A DNA stretch of 64,000 bases from Sipunculus nudus (GCA_026874595.1 CM049320.1:14077488-14141487); one strand, 5' to 3'. Shown: positions 11,415 to 21,615, counted from the stretch's first letter. Numbers and translations: made by a program. Notes: a model not told the origin generated them from the letters alone.

Positions 11415-12935
11415 ATCACTATGGGATTATCTTCACAAATAGCTTCTACGCTACCAACATAATTTGGTGTGTCTATTTCTATCCTAGCCATACGATGTAT
11501 ACTCACCCGTCGATTAAAACCAATAACACGTGTCATCCGATCTAACAACTGATCACTACCTACCAGATCAGTCTTCACAATAACACCATCACACCCAGTG
11601 TCTCTCATCATAATTACATCATTTTCTCCCACTTTACCCTGAGCAACTGGCAGTCGCCCTTCAAATCGTGCCATGTCCTGAGCACCAGCACTATGTATAC
11701 ATTGGTCTACTTGAAGGCCTGACTGAGCTTCTACATCATTGACTAAGTCAATCTCCCTTTCTGCACCAATATAAGCAACACTAGCTGCTGTCGGCTCCTT
11801 GTCAATCACAGCCTGGTTCACTCTATGGCTTACCTGACTTCGGTCATTCTTACTATCTCTCAAAGGAAGATTCCTACAATCACGTGCCAAATGGCCAGGC
11901 TTCCCACACTTATAACAACGAGCCCCTTGATCTTTCAGTTTACAATCAGATGCTTTGTGACCAGCTTTCTTACATATATAACATTGTAACTGACTATCCG
12001 ACTGTGTCTGGCTACTTGGTGGGTTGCGGTTCACACCGGGCTTAACATGCTGCTGTCTATTTGCCAACTGTCTACGTCTAGCCACTAAGAAGTGATCGGC
12101 CAGCTCCGCTAGTTCTGATAAAGTACCAGGGGCTTCCTGACGCAGGTGTACAGCTAGATCACTGGGACAAGAGTTAATGAACTGCTCTTTTACTATCAAA
12201 TCACAGATTCCCTCAAACGTACTCTCTGTATGAGATAACTCTACCCACCTATCTAAATAACCCTGCAGTCTCACAATAAATTGACCCGGACCTTCTGAGT
12301 CCTCTGGCTTACACTCTCTAAACTTAACCCTGAAACCATCTTCTGTATATCCATATCTATTTAACAATGCTGTCTTTACAATATCGTAATCTAAACTTTG
12401 ATTATCAGACAAACGACAATAACAGTCCAAAGCCTTGCCTGTCAGAAGTGCTGATAGACGAGTTGACCAGGAATCTCTTTTCCACTTGGCTTGTTCGGCA
12501 AATCTTTCGAACCTCATCAAGTAGCTGTCTAGGTCATCTCTCTCGGTGAATCTGGGTAATTCAGGGCAGCGAACATCTGCTGTCATCACAGGAGTCTGGG
12601 GCTGAGCAGTCCTCTCTTGCAGCTGGAGTCTTCTTTCCAACATGAGGAGTTCATGTTGTCTTTCTCTCTCTCTTTCTTCTCTTGCTGCTTGTTCACTTTC
12701 AATTTCTCTCTGTCTCTCTCTTTCGTCAATTTCTCTCTGTCTCTCTCTCTCTCTCTTCTCTAGCTGCTTGTTCCTTCTCTCTCTGTCTCTCTGCCTCCTC
12801 TCTTTCTCTTTCTCTCTCCCTTTGCCTTTCCTCTCTGTCGGCGGCCTGCTGTTCCCTTACAAACTCTTGCAAGGCAGATCCTTCATATCCCAGCTCTTGG
12901 CCAACTTTAATCAACTGCTGGACTGTAGTTGCCAT
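11411..12935 (-). CDS. gag: Gag with SCAN-like capsid, two zinc knuckles and protease
   Basis: Gag packages the element RNA. The ATG at 12935 starts [19 protein letters not shown] followed by a very charged RERE/EAER stretch, likely coiled coil. A frame slip occurs in the GA-repeat DNA between about 12900 and 12728, and the main frame (ATG at 12643, open further upstream) runs 410 codons. Within it, residues 27-190 form a capsid-like region ([35 protein letters not shown]) resembling the gag from which vertebrate SCAN domains derive. CCHC knuckles lie at 221-234 and 243-256, and an aspartic protease DTG at 348-350 ([12 protein letters not shown]). The frame ends inside the protease at DNPIVI, and the protease tail follows in the next frame. 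Gag and protease share a frame, unlike elements where protease lies in pol. Confidence 0.88.
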
Positions 12936-13080
12936 GTTGTTACAGCACAGTCGACCTCCCTGCTATCAGAATTATACCGACTTCTGGCAGTAGTACCTCT
13001 GGATTGTACGTAACTTGCCGATTATCGCCCAATCCACACTTTTATCTGTTGAATTTCCACTTGATTTCTTCCGCTGTCCG

Positions 13081-13098
13081 TCACCGGACGAGCCCCCA
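13081..13098 (-). other. Primer binding site, tRNA-Pro type
   Basis: The minus strand reads TGGGGGCTCGTCCGGTGA. The first 15 bases match the well-known proline-tRNA primer site of murine-type retroviruses (TGGGGGCTCGTCCGG). It lies 8 bases (tatataag) inside the 5' LTR edge, slightly further than usual. Confidence 0.75.
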
Positions 13099-13106
13099 CT
13101 TATATA

Positions 13107-13908
13107 TGTCACACCACACACGCAGCGGACATATATTCCCGAGTTCTTTCACACTGAAAAGTCCAAAATACCACTCGTTGTCTGAACTGAAGAACACGGT
13201 TTATTCCGGTAACATCCAACAATTGGCCACCGTCGTCGTTGACTGGTTCCAATCTTACAATAACAACGTCTTCAACAAATACCATTCACGTATATCTTCT
13301 AACGCCCTGATCGGCTGCACCTATGTATATTCTCTCCAGGACTAATACTGTCCTCGCGGAATTTGTAACACGGTGTTCAACTAATCTGTCGTTGACATAA
13401 AACGACCTGTCACCAGTCGACGGTAACTTCCAAATTCATTCACTTCCCCCGGCCTTGACACCGCCCTATTTATACCTGGGTAACCGAAACTTCTAGAAGT
13501 CTCTAGAATAATCAAGTCGTTCCTGGTCAAGACTAGCACCTACGGGATTTTCTAGAATTTACCTATTGGAAAATACACATTACCTGAATTCTCTAGAACC
13601 TTCTGTCATCTAATTATAATAAATCATGGTACAGTAAGTCCATTTACTTACATAATAAATAAAATACTATGGACCAATTCCCCAGCGTCGTCAGCACGGA
13701 TGTAAACAAACATGATGACAACAACAGCTGACAACTTTACCAAATATTATTAGCTCTGTCTCTCTAACTACACTTTATGATCTGATATTTCATTTTAATA
13801 TAAACTGACCTTTTATTGCACTGCAGAAATTATGTTTTCCCTAACTTATTTCATTATTTATGACATTCCATTTGACATACACTAGGCGGGTAGCACATTT
13901 GTGTCACA
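13107..13908 (-). repeat. 5' LTR of the Gmr1-like element
   Basis: This 802-bp repeat is near identical to 7262-8063, with a constant coordinate offset of 5845. TATA box at 13467-13474 and AATAAA at 13200-13205, both on the minus strand. The leader between this LTR and the gag ATG is about 170 bases. Confidence 0.95.
13485..13604. promoter_or_regulatory. Heat-shock-element cluster (5' LTR, driving copy)
   Basis: The same three groups of phased nGAAn/nTTCn units as in the other LTR: 13485-13509 (five units), 13549-13558 (two) and 13585-13604 (four). They lie immediately upstream of the TATA box at 13474-13467. The arrangement resembles an hsp70-type promoter; function is inferred. Confidence 0.6.
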
Positions 13909-14070
13909 ATGTTTCTTAAAATATACAAAGGTCTCATCTGGCGTAACTCCTGAAAGATTTTGAAATAAACACAACTGGCAGATTGTCTGACAAAGTCTGG
14001 TTTGTAACCGTGCCGCGATCATTAGGGAGAGGAGGATCAGCAGCCAACAGTACCGGACGAGATTGATCAA
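13909..14070 (-). other. Small secreted-protein-like ORF cut by the LTR insertion
   Basis: The frame from 14070 begins MINLVRYCWLLILLSLMIAARLQ, a plausible signal peptide, followed by a Cys-containing stretch (RLCQTICQLCLFQ) and NLSGVTPDETFVYF. It enters the LTR at 13908 after 54 codons. Beyond the other LTR the pre-insertion frame would continue for about ten codons to a stop near 7233. No family is recognised, and a chance ORF is possible. Confidence 0.25.
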
Positions 14071-14410
14071 GGGTAGGCATTGACTTATCTAAATAAGTAG
14101 GGCTCGGTCAGTTACTTTTCAAAGTGTCACACTGGTCAACGGTCAGTTAAGCAAACTTAATCACTGGGAAGGGTCTGGCCTTCAAACCGCTCAATGTTTC
14201 TGATCCATATCTATTTTACATGAACTTTATATCACTACTTCTGTCCTTTGTTGGGAACTTAAGGCTTGTTCGCACATTGTCAATGCCACACAGATGTATC
14301 CCAGTGCAGATCTGTTCAAATGTCTTCCGGATGCATCCCGGTGTCAACCCGATACCAATTTTTTAGTATATTCAAATATGTTTCGAGGTCTCTCTGATAA
14401 GAATGCACTG

Positions 14411-14430
14411 CCCCCCCCCCCCCCCCCCCC
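14411..14430. repeat. C20 homopolymer
   Basis: Twenty consecutive C, the longest of about a dozen C or G runs in the window. Confidence 0.9.
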
Positions 14431-14577
14431 GCCGAATGTTACCCAGATACGAATATTAAAAGACCAGGGCCATATCTTACCATATCAGCTTGTCAGAATA
14501 AATGATAATGTGCCAAATAAAAGAAAGAAGCGTCTATAAAATGTTTGCATAATCGGACTTGGTCACATGTTATCTTG

Positions 14578-14582
<5 letters not shown>

Positions 14583-14613
<31 letters not shown>
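14583..14613. repeat. (AT)n microsatellite
   Basis: Uninterrupted alternating AT. Confidence 0.95.
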
Positions 14614-14614
<1 letters not shown>

Positions 14615-14964
14615 CATACACACTTTTTGGAGTCTTAGATTCAACTTAGCATTTCCCAGCCAATACCTACTTTAAGCAATAGTGTCGACTAATGTTAATA
14701 GGTAAGTCATCTAGATATGTTCGCAACCCCTTTTTGGCCGTAACCTTTTTATAACGGTTTAAGCTAATTATTTCGGCCTTGAGCCCCCCCCCCCCCCCTC
14801 CCCTTCACCCCCCCCCCCTCCCTCTGGCCGTCACCTCTTGGTTTGAAAGTGCAATCCTCTTTCCCCTAGTTTCCATCCTTAAGGTAAACTTCACACATTG
14901 CCAGGAATTTCGAAACATAAATATGGCAAATACAATACCCTGAAACAAATTTATGCAAGCGGCG

Positions 14965-15135
14965 AACTCAATTTTCAAACTTTTTCAGGAGCGACTTTCC
15001 ATTTTTGGTTGTTGACCATTACAATTTAATATTACATCATAATTACATAAGATTGGCATCAATAGAATCCGAAGAACCTTTGCTACACGGTGAAATAAAA
15101 TTTTGCCTTAAAGACGTAACGTGGTAATTTTTGGG
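14965..15135 (+). repeat. Dispersed repeat, copy A
   Basis: It matches the reverse complement of 36895-37080. Shared landmarks are caattttnaaacttttt, ggagcgactttc, ttacat, tggcatca and ttttgccttaaagacgtaacgtgg. The family is unknown. Both copies sit close to C/G homopolymer runs. Confidence 0.6.
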
Positions 15136-15435
15136 CTATTTTCGTCGATCTTTCTCCTTTATTATTCTTAAAAATTCACATTTGTGCAGCGATTATTTAG
15201 GCACATGATTGGGTCTCCTTTCAGCACACATTTATTGGTATATTTAATATTATTTATCCGCATTATGTGAAATAAGACAATAAACCATCACGGAAAAGCA
15301 AGTAAAAAAATTTCATAAAATACCGTCGTCACAGTGTCTTTTGCTTCATAGCTTTTGCAAATCTCATCATATCTGCAAGATACTGGTATCATTTTAGAAT
15401 TGTAGGGACTTTTGTTTTAAAGTATAATAAATATG

Positions 15436-15438
<3 letters not shown>

Positions 15439-15481
<43 letters not shown>

Positions 15482-15484
15482 TAT
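15439..15484. repeat. (AT)n microsatellite
   Basis: Alternating AT with one cac interruption near its end. Confidence 0.95.
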
Positions 15485-16525
15485 GGCAGGACCAAGACGC
15501 TATGTACATTCATGTTACCCTACCCATAAAATATAAAGTAGTTTAAACCTAAAAAAATCCAAGGACATGGACCATAGAAGCTTATATCATATGGTAATTT
15601 TTATGGTCGCCATAGCTGGCCGTGTTAAGGTGTCCTTTACTCATTTCAAGGGATTTTCCAAATGTATAAATGTGTCAAGCACCCAGTAAATCTTCATTTT
15701 GCAAACCAGAAACTTAATTTTAAAACTTAAACTTGAGTGAATTTGTGCCCGTATATGAAACAAAATACTTTATCAATATTGTTATGTGTCGAAATTTGCA
15801 AAAATAGAACTAAGGTTCATAGTCTCCTAATGTTTCTTTAAATCCTGTGAAATACCTGAGCGAATACTTCATCAGAAAAATCAGCTTTAAGAAAATTATA
15901 GTGCATTTTTTCTTCATAACTAAAGATAAAAAAAGAAATAATAACATAAACAGTCTTTGTTTCGCTTTGTTTCTTTAACTCAGAATTTAAAGGTAATGTT
16001 AAATGTCCCCAAAATAATGAAAATATCACATTTTTCTTATACATGCTATTACAATGCTTTAAATTGTAAGCACTATTCATTGTCTAATGTTTTGCCTCTT
16101 AAATTGGAAACAATGCACATGTACTTCCTTTATGTTTACTCCTTTATGTCACCCTTTAATTCATACCATCTTTCAAAATCTGGCCAATTTGCATCTTGGA
16201 TCTACATATGGCATATATGTTCTTTGTCATCCTTAACATGGTATATCGTATAATATGATATACATATCTACATCAGTGCATTTACTCAAGAGCGTTACGA
16301 TATTTGCCTCTTTTTTTGTTTTTATTAGACGATACCATATATGCCATATATACCGTATTCTATACCATGTTTCATTTTATTTTTGGGTAAATACCACTTG
16401 ATGAGTCATTGGCGGCAGTCTTTCTCAGTCGGTTGGCTTTCGGAAACCACGGGAAGTAGCCAACTAAAAACCAGTGGTAACCATGCCGAAAAAATCGTCA
16501 ATACTTGAAAGGCTTAACGATCAGG

Positions 16526-16527
<2 letters not shown>

Positions 16528-16576
<49 letters not shown>
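16528..16576. repeat. (AT)n microsatellite
   Basis: Uninterrupted alternating AT of about 48 bases; the YIYIYI ORF over it is an artefact. Confidence 0.95.
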
Positions 16577-16578
<2 letters not shown>

Positions 16579-17066
16579 TTATCATACCTTATTTGTAATG
16601 TAATTAAAATGTCGCAAATATTTGCATGTATGTTTCATCATATCAGACTTTCTCCACTCCTTTGCAGAACGGAGTGTAGAGCTCATACAGAAAACCTGAT
16701 TCAATTGGATTAATGCGCAATAATGGTTCAATTGGACTATTGCGCTATAAAATTGTTAACCATGTTTGTACCGTATTTTGCCTTTTACTGTTTCTTACTC
16801 AAGAAACACGGCCAACGGGGTTACATGCCCGAGCTCGAATTTCGAATGGGACCAAGTACTTAGATATCAAAAATGGAGCCATTTTTGGAGCCTCTTAGCC
16901 ACAGAAACCAATCAACAGTAGCCAACAATTAACAACAGTTTATTAATAACTTACAATGTAGGGCGGCGCCGTTATTCACACTCTCCTCTGGTTTCTAACG
17001 TCTTATATCCGTCGCAAATTCCAGCGACAACAAAAAAAATTGTATCTGCTCTCGGTCGCGCCAGAT

Positions 17067-18400
17067 CTACACATCTCTTCCAGTACCTCGTCCAATATCA
17101 CGGACCAGCCCTGGAGTCGCATAAAATACCAACCCATTACAACTAAACCCCAAGCTTATTACAACACCCCCTACTAAAGAAAAAAATTCTTCAACCGGTT
17201 CCATCTCTACAGGTTTAGAGGGAGTCTCCCTATCACTACAAATGTCACTCGACTTTGAGATCAGGTCGGATTCCTCTTCGCCAATCTCTGGTTCTATTAA
17301 CGCTAGGTCATGGGGTTGTTTGTGCCAATATACCGCTTCGTCGCCGTTATTCCCATGCTGATTCAGTATCGACTGGTCCACATGGACCACCTTAGGGTTC
17401 GATCTGGCTGATAACTGGATCTTATATAACAAATCAGTCACTCCCTTAATTATCAAGTAGGTCCTACACATTTAGAACCAAACTTGTCATGTGCTGCAGG
17501 CGGGTAAAACCAGTAGACCAAGTCTCCTTCGTTAAACCCCGTTCAGCAGCCCGACGATCGTATTACTGTTTCTGTCGGTTTGCTGCCTGTGCTAGGTGCC
17601 TTAAGCATAAGCGAATGCCGCAGACAGGGCATCACGGAACCATTCGATGTATGCTACTTGACACTTGGGGCCATTTCCTTTATACAGGGAGTGTCTGGCC
17701 ATGATGTCAATAGGAATGGTAACCTTTCTCCCAAACATCATCAGGTTGGGCGTGACACCGGTACTCTCGTTCATGGTGCTCCGGTAAGCCAGTGTCAAGT
17801 ATAGGAGATACTCGTCCCATTCATGCTCGCTCTCTCTCACGAAAGCTGCTAGCATTTGTGCAACTGTTCGGCTGATCTTTCTATCATCCCATCAGACTGT
17901 GTATGATAGGGCGTTGTCTTCGTCTTCTTTATATCCAGCTTACTACACATCTCCTTAAAGAGATTGCTCTGGAAGTCTTTCCCCTGAACTGTGTGGATGA
18001 CCCGAGGCACTCCTAGCCTACAGATCCACTCATCCAAAACTACCCTGGCAACAGTCTACGCCGTCGATCGGGTAGGGCGTAGGCCTCTGTCCACTTGGTG
18101 AAGTAGTAACCTATCACTAGAATGTACGGATTTCCGGTTCGAGATTTCGACAGGGGTCCCATGATGTCTGGAGCGATTCTTTCTAGGGACAAGCCTGCCA
18201 CCACTTGTTTGAGCGGTGCTTTGTTGCTCTTCTGTCTGGGCTTCCTTGTACTCCATGGTGGCTACACAGAAATCATGCCGTTTGCATTGAGTGCACTGCT
18301 ATCGACTAAGCCCATCTGTTTTACCGTGTTTAGCTCCAGGACGATGACGGACGATGAAGTCATACGTGTCTAACACGAAAATTCTCCCAGCTAGCATGCC
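17067..18400 (-). pseudogene. Ty3/gypsy integrase relic (second element)
   Basis: Pieces of one integrase lie in several frames on the minus strand. From upstream: RIAPDIMGPLSKSRTGNPY-like sequence (about 18180-18100) with the GYYFTKWTEAYALPD motif (about 18105-18065); WICRLGVPRVIHT, then TTPYHTQSDGMIER (18037-17849); WDEYLLYLTLAYRSTMNEST and GVTPNLMMFGRKVTIP (17855-17601); and the integrase tail VTDLLYKIQLSARSNPKVVHVD (17471-17067). Frame breaks separate the pieces, the second catalytic Asp is gone (HTVQG where HTDQG is expected), and a stop splits the 18056 junction. The motifs resemble common invertebrate gypsy elements, not the Gmr1-like copy at 7-14 kb. No matching LTR pair was found. 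Confidence 0.85.
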
Positions 18401-18778
18401 TTCTGATTCCTTAAAGTTCAGCAGCCACGTCAGGGAGGCTTGGTATTCTTCACCCTATGCTACTTACAGACACTATTTATCCATTCACCATAAGAAACCC
18501 CAGTGTCAACAATAAAGCTTTATCGTTGATAATTAATACAAAAAGGTAGACTGCTAATTAATTAATTATTTCACAGATCACTGAGGCTGTGTCCCTGCTT
18601 ACAATAGCATATTACTGTACCAGTCTTTAAAATATCAGCTTAAAAACAACAACAATGCTGTTCACCAGTTAACAGCTTATCTCTGTTACTCACGTGACAA
18701 TCTCTTTACTGTCAATGTAATTAATCTATTAATTTAGAGTCTCTCCAATTAATACTTCTACGGTACAGTATCCGAGTG

Positions 18779-18786
18779 TGACGTCA
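18779..18786. promoter_or_regulatory. Full CRE palindrome
   Basis: TGACGTCA within gtgtgacgtcactcc, a perfect CREB/ATF site. It lies upstream (minus sense) of the gypsy relic, near a dispersed repeat. Chance or a former LTR element are both possible. Confidence 0.3.
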
Positions 18787-18804
18787 CTCCTACCAATCAA
18801 TAGA

Positions 18805-18985
18805 TTTCTGTCTCTCTCTGGCCAGAATTCCAGGTTATACTGCGTCTAATAGTTGAACGTAATAAACAGGGAGCTAGAACGGTCGGTGCTGGCTACTGAA
18901 CTTCGCCTTATGTCGATTATCGTTCAGCCCTTTAACACGTTAAAATGACTTAACCAAGTGCCAACCAGACGTGGGCCACTAATTG
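18805..18985 (+). repeat. Dispersed repeat, copy A
   Basis: It matches 32165-32350 in the same orientation. Shared landmarks are aacagggagctagaacggt, ctggctactgaacttcgcc(t)ta, atgtcgattatcgtt and cttaaccaagtgccaaccagacgtgggcc. Probably a fragment of a retroelement end; family not recognised. Confidence 0.7.
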
Positions 18986-18989
18986 GGTC

Positions 18990-19955
18990 ATTCAAGACAA
19001 GCAGAAGAGTGGGGTAGCCTGAATTTTCCCGGCTGTAGGCCAGCCTTCTTTACAAAAGGGTTGGCCTTTTATTGGGTCAGTCCATATATAGATGAAGAGT
19101 AGTAGGCCTGACGTCTTACACTCCACCCCTTTATATAAAAAACGCACGCAGTGTTTTGTATTAAATAAAGAAGGCATCTTGGCCGTATACAGGCTACAGC
19201 AAATTTTGAACAGACGCTTATTTACAGCCTTCTTGTAAAATCTAGGGATATATATATTCCAGGAAAAATCTAGAGCTTTAACTGTGCTTGACAAAGCTGG
19301 TAGTATTGTACCTAACTGTAATATCTTAATATGTCCCCCTCCTGCAATTTGCTATGGTGGCAAGTTTATTCATATAAACACATCAGATATTAATGGAATG
19401 ATAACAACATACTATGGAATTTCATGCACCAGTAATACATTAATGTGTGCAAAATATTTTGTAAAATGTCCAAATTGTCTGCATTGTGTCAGCATAGCGG
19501 GAAATGTAAGACTGCCGTACTCTTAAATCATTGAACAGGAAGCATTTAAAATGTCTTTTCTTTATATAATTATTTTATATAATTATTCTTTATTATAATT
19601 TGCACAAGGTGGCAAAACCATTGGTAAATTTTTTTACATTGTATTGTTATAGTTATTTAAATATATATCTTAGGAGCACTGCTGCTTGGCAACATCAACT
19701 GTTTCCCCCGTGTTGTGGATGTGCTGAACATACGTGTAGGCAGGAAGAAGAAACATGTCTTTCTCCTGCAACAAATTACGACGCCAGAGTGTCAGGAACG
19801 CATTATAAGGCCTGATGAAGACGCAAATATTTTCGCCATTTCTGACAACGCTAAATGGCCTACAGGTACACCGCCAATCAACATAAACCAGACCAATCTT
19901 TAGCATTTTTTGTGTACTTTCTAATAATACCAAATATTAGCGAGAAAAATTCCAT
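18990..19955. other. Non-coding stretch
   Basis: There is a TATA-like ctttatataaaa at about 19130 and several short ORFs, none convincing. The last 35 bases (19957-19993, ggtaaacccttcggaatgtga) resemble the 77-bp satellite that resumes at 21620. Confidence 0.5.
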
Positions 19956-19995
19956 TTAACCCAGCACATTGGTAAACCCTTCGGAATGTGAGATA

Positions 19996-21615
19996 GGCGG
20001 GAAACTGTCGGTTTTCGGTGGCGGCCTGTAGTTAAGCTTATGGGACTTTTCGATTTTTCGCAGGCAGTTTCTCATAAGTGCCGGCCAAGGGGGGGGGGGG
20101 GGGGGTGGAAGCTTTGGCAGCCTGTAGTACCCTAAAAAATTGGGAGGGGATAAAATTTATAGAAGCATCGCATTAATGTTAAGCTTGCCGGCGGGGGGAG
20201 TGGCATGTGAGCGGCCAGCCACAGGGGCCCCATGAATGGCACGCGCAAATAGCTGCTATTTGCTACCCTAAAAAAATTGGGATGGGGTTAAATATATAGT
20301 AGCATCGCATTGAGTGTTAAGACTGCCGCCAGGGGGAGTTTACATGAGAGCGGGCAGACAGAGGGGCCCCATGAATCGCACGCACAAATAGCAGCTATTT
20401 GCTACCCTAAAAAACTTAAGACGGGGTAAAATTTCTGGTAGCATCGCATTGAGAGTTAAGATTGCCGCAAGGGGGAGTGGACATAAGTGCGGGCAGACAG
20501 AGGGGCCCCCATGAATCGCACGCGCAAATAGCAGCTATTTGCTACCCTAAAAAATTTAGGGGGGGGGATAAAATTTCTGGTAGCATCGCTTGAGAGTTAA
20601 GATTGCCGCCAGGGGGAGTGGACTAGAGACAGGACTGCCACAGGGGCCCTATGAATCGCACGCGCGAATAGCAGCTATTTGCTACCATAAAAGCTGTCAA
20701 GACTACCGCCAGGGGGAGTGGATAGCTCAGCAACCTGCGGAGGGGTCCCCGTGAGTCGCAAGCGCAAATAGCACCTATTTGCTACCAGAAAAGGTATTAA
20801 GACTGCCACCAGGGGGAGTGGAGATCTCAGAGGCCTGTCACAGGGGCCCCATGAATCGCACGCGCAAATAGCAGCTATTTGCTACCATAAAAGTTGTCAA
20901 GAATGCCGTCAGGGGGAGAGGAGATCTCAGCGGCCTGACAGAGGGGTCCCTACGAGTCACAAGCGCAAATAGCAGCTATTTGCTACCCTAAAAAATTAGG
21001 AGGGGGTAAAATTTATAGTAGCATCGCATGGAGCTTCATGACTGCCGCCAGGGGGACTGGACATGAGTGTGGGCAGACAGAGGGGCCCCATGAATCGCAC
21101 GCGCAAATAGCAGCTATTTGCTACCCTGAAAAAATTTAGGAGGGGGTAAAATTTCTGGTAGCATGGCATTGAGAGTTAAGATTTCCGCCAGGGGGAGTGG
21201 ACTAGAGACAGGACTGCCACAGGGGCCCTATGAATCGCATGCGCAAATAGCAGCTATTTGCTACCAGAAAAGGTGTTAAGACTGCCACCAGGGGGAGTGG
21301 AGATCTCAGATCTCAGAGGCCTGGCAGAGAGGTCCCCATGAGTCGCAAGCGCAAATAGCATCTATTTGCTACCAGAAAAGGTATTAAGACTGCCACCAGG
21401 GAGAGTTGAGATCTCAGAGGCCTGACAGAGAGGCCCCCATGAGTCGCAAGGGCAAATAGCAGCTATTTGCTACCTTAAAAAGTGTCAAGATTGCCGCCAA
21501 GGGGAGTGGATATCACAGCGGGCTGCCAGAGGGGTCCCAGTGAATCGCACGCGCAAATAGCAGGTATTTGCTACCATTAAAGTGTCAAGACTGCCGCTAC
21601 GGGCAGTTTCCCGCC
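19996..21615. mobile_element. TIR-bounded element made of tandem units
   Basis: The 12-bp ends GGCGGGAAACTG and CAGTTTCCCGCC are perfect inverted repeats, each flanked outside by TA (16-bp inverted repeat including GATA/TATC). Between them lie 12 tandem units, each with the hairpin GCAAATAG-CAG-CTATTTGC followed by CTACC and a gccagggggagtgga block. No coding capacity is visible. The TA flanks and the satellite-like sequence on both sides fit insertion of a non-autonomous transposon at a TA. Confidence 0.65.
20110..21600. repeat. Tandem array of ~139-bp and ~100-bp units
   Basis: Twelve copies of the AAATAGC..GCTATTTGCTACC core start near 20247, 20386, 20525, 20665, 20766, 20866, 20968, 21106, 21245, 21354, 21454 and 21554. 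Spacing is about 139, 139, 140, 101, 100, 102, 138, 139, 109, 100 and 100. Long units carry an extra ~39-bp block (ggagggggtaaaatttctggtagcatcgcattg). The first half-unit is preceded by a G17 run at 20089-20105. Confidence 0.85.

Larger units (their letters stand above)
7262..13908 (-). mobile_element. Gmr1-like Ty3/gypsy LTR retrotransposon, nearly full length
   Basis: The element is 6,647 bp from LTR to LTR. In the minus direction the order is: 5' LTR (13908-13107), tRNA-Pro-type primer site (13098-13081), gag with two CCHC knuckles and a DTG protease (12935-11411), integrase (11414 to about 10030), RT and RNase H (to 8455), purine tract (8074-8066), 3' LTR (8063-7262). Integrase lies upstream of RT, unlike ordinary gypsy elements but like the Gmr1 group described by Goodwin and Poulter. 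The sequences of RT, RNase H and integrase are clearly of gypsy type. The two LTRs differ at three positions, so insertion is recent. The coding region carries three frame breaks and one nonsense codon, so this copy cannot make intact Pol. No clean 4-6 bp target duplication is seen; CAT flanks both sides (ACAT if the terminal base is shared). Confidence 0.93.
14071..16880. other. Non-coding stretch rich in simple repeats
   Basis: No supported gene. It holds a C20 run (14411-14430), C-rich tracts (14784-14818), AT microsatellites at 14583-14613, 15439-15484 and 16528-16576, and one member of a dispersed repeat pair (14965-15135). The ORF at 14294-14539 exists only because the C-run encodes polyproline. 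Confidence 0.6.

Noticed and set aside
11405-11425. Programmed frameshift between gag and pol
   Set aside because: The overlap is only a few codons, with no slippery heptamer, and the break lies inside the conserved protease tail. A one-base lesion or assembly error fits better.
12642-13013. Ser/Leu-rich plus-strand ORFs
   Set aside because: They are the complement of the GA-repeat in gag and have no features of their own.
14294-14539. ORF with polyproline
   Set aside because: It depends on the C20 run; there is no other coding evidence.
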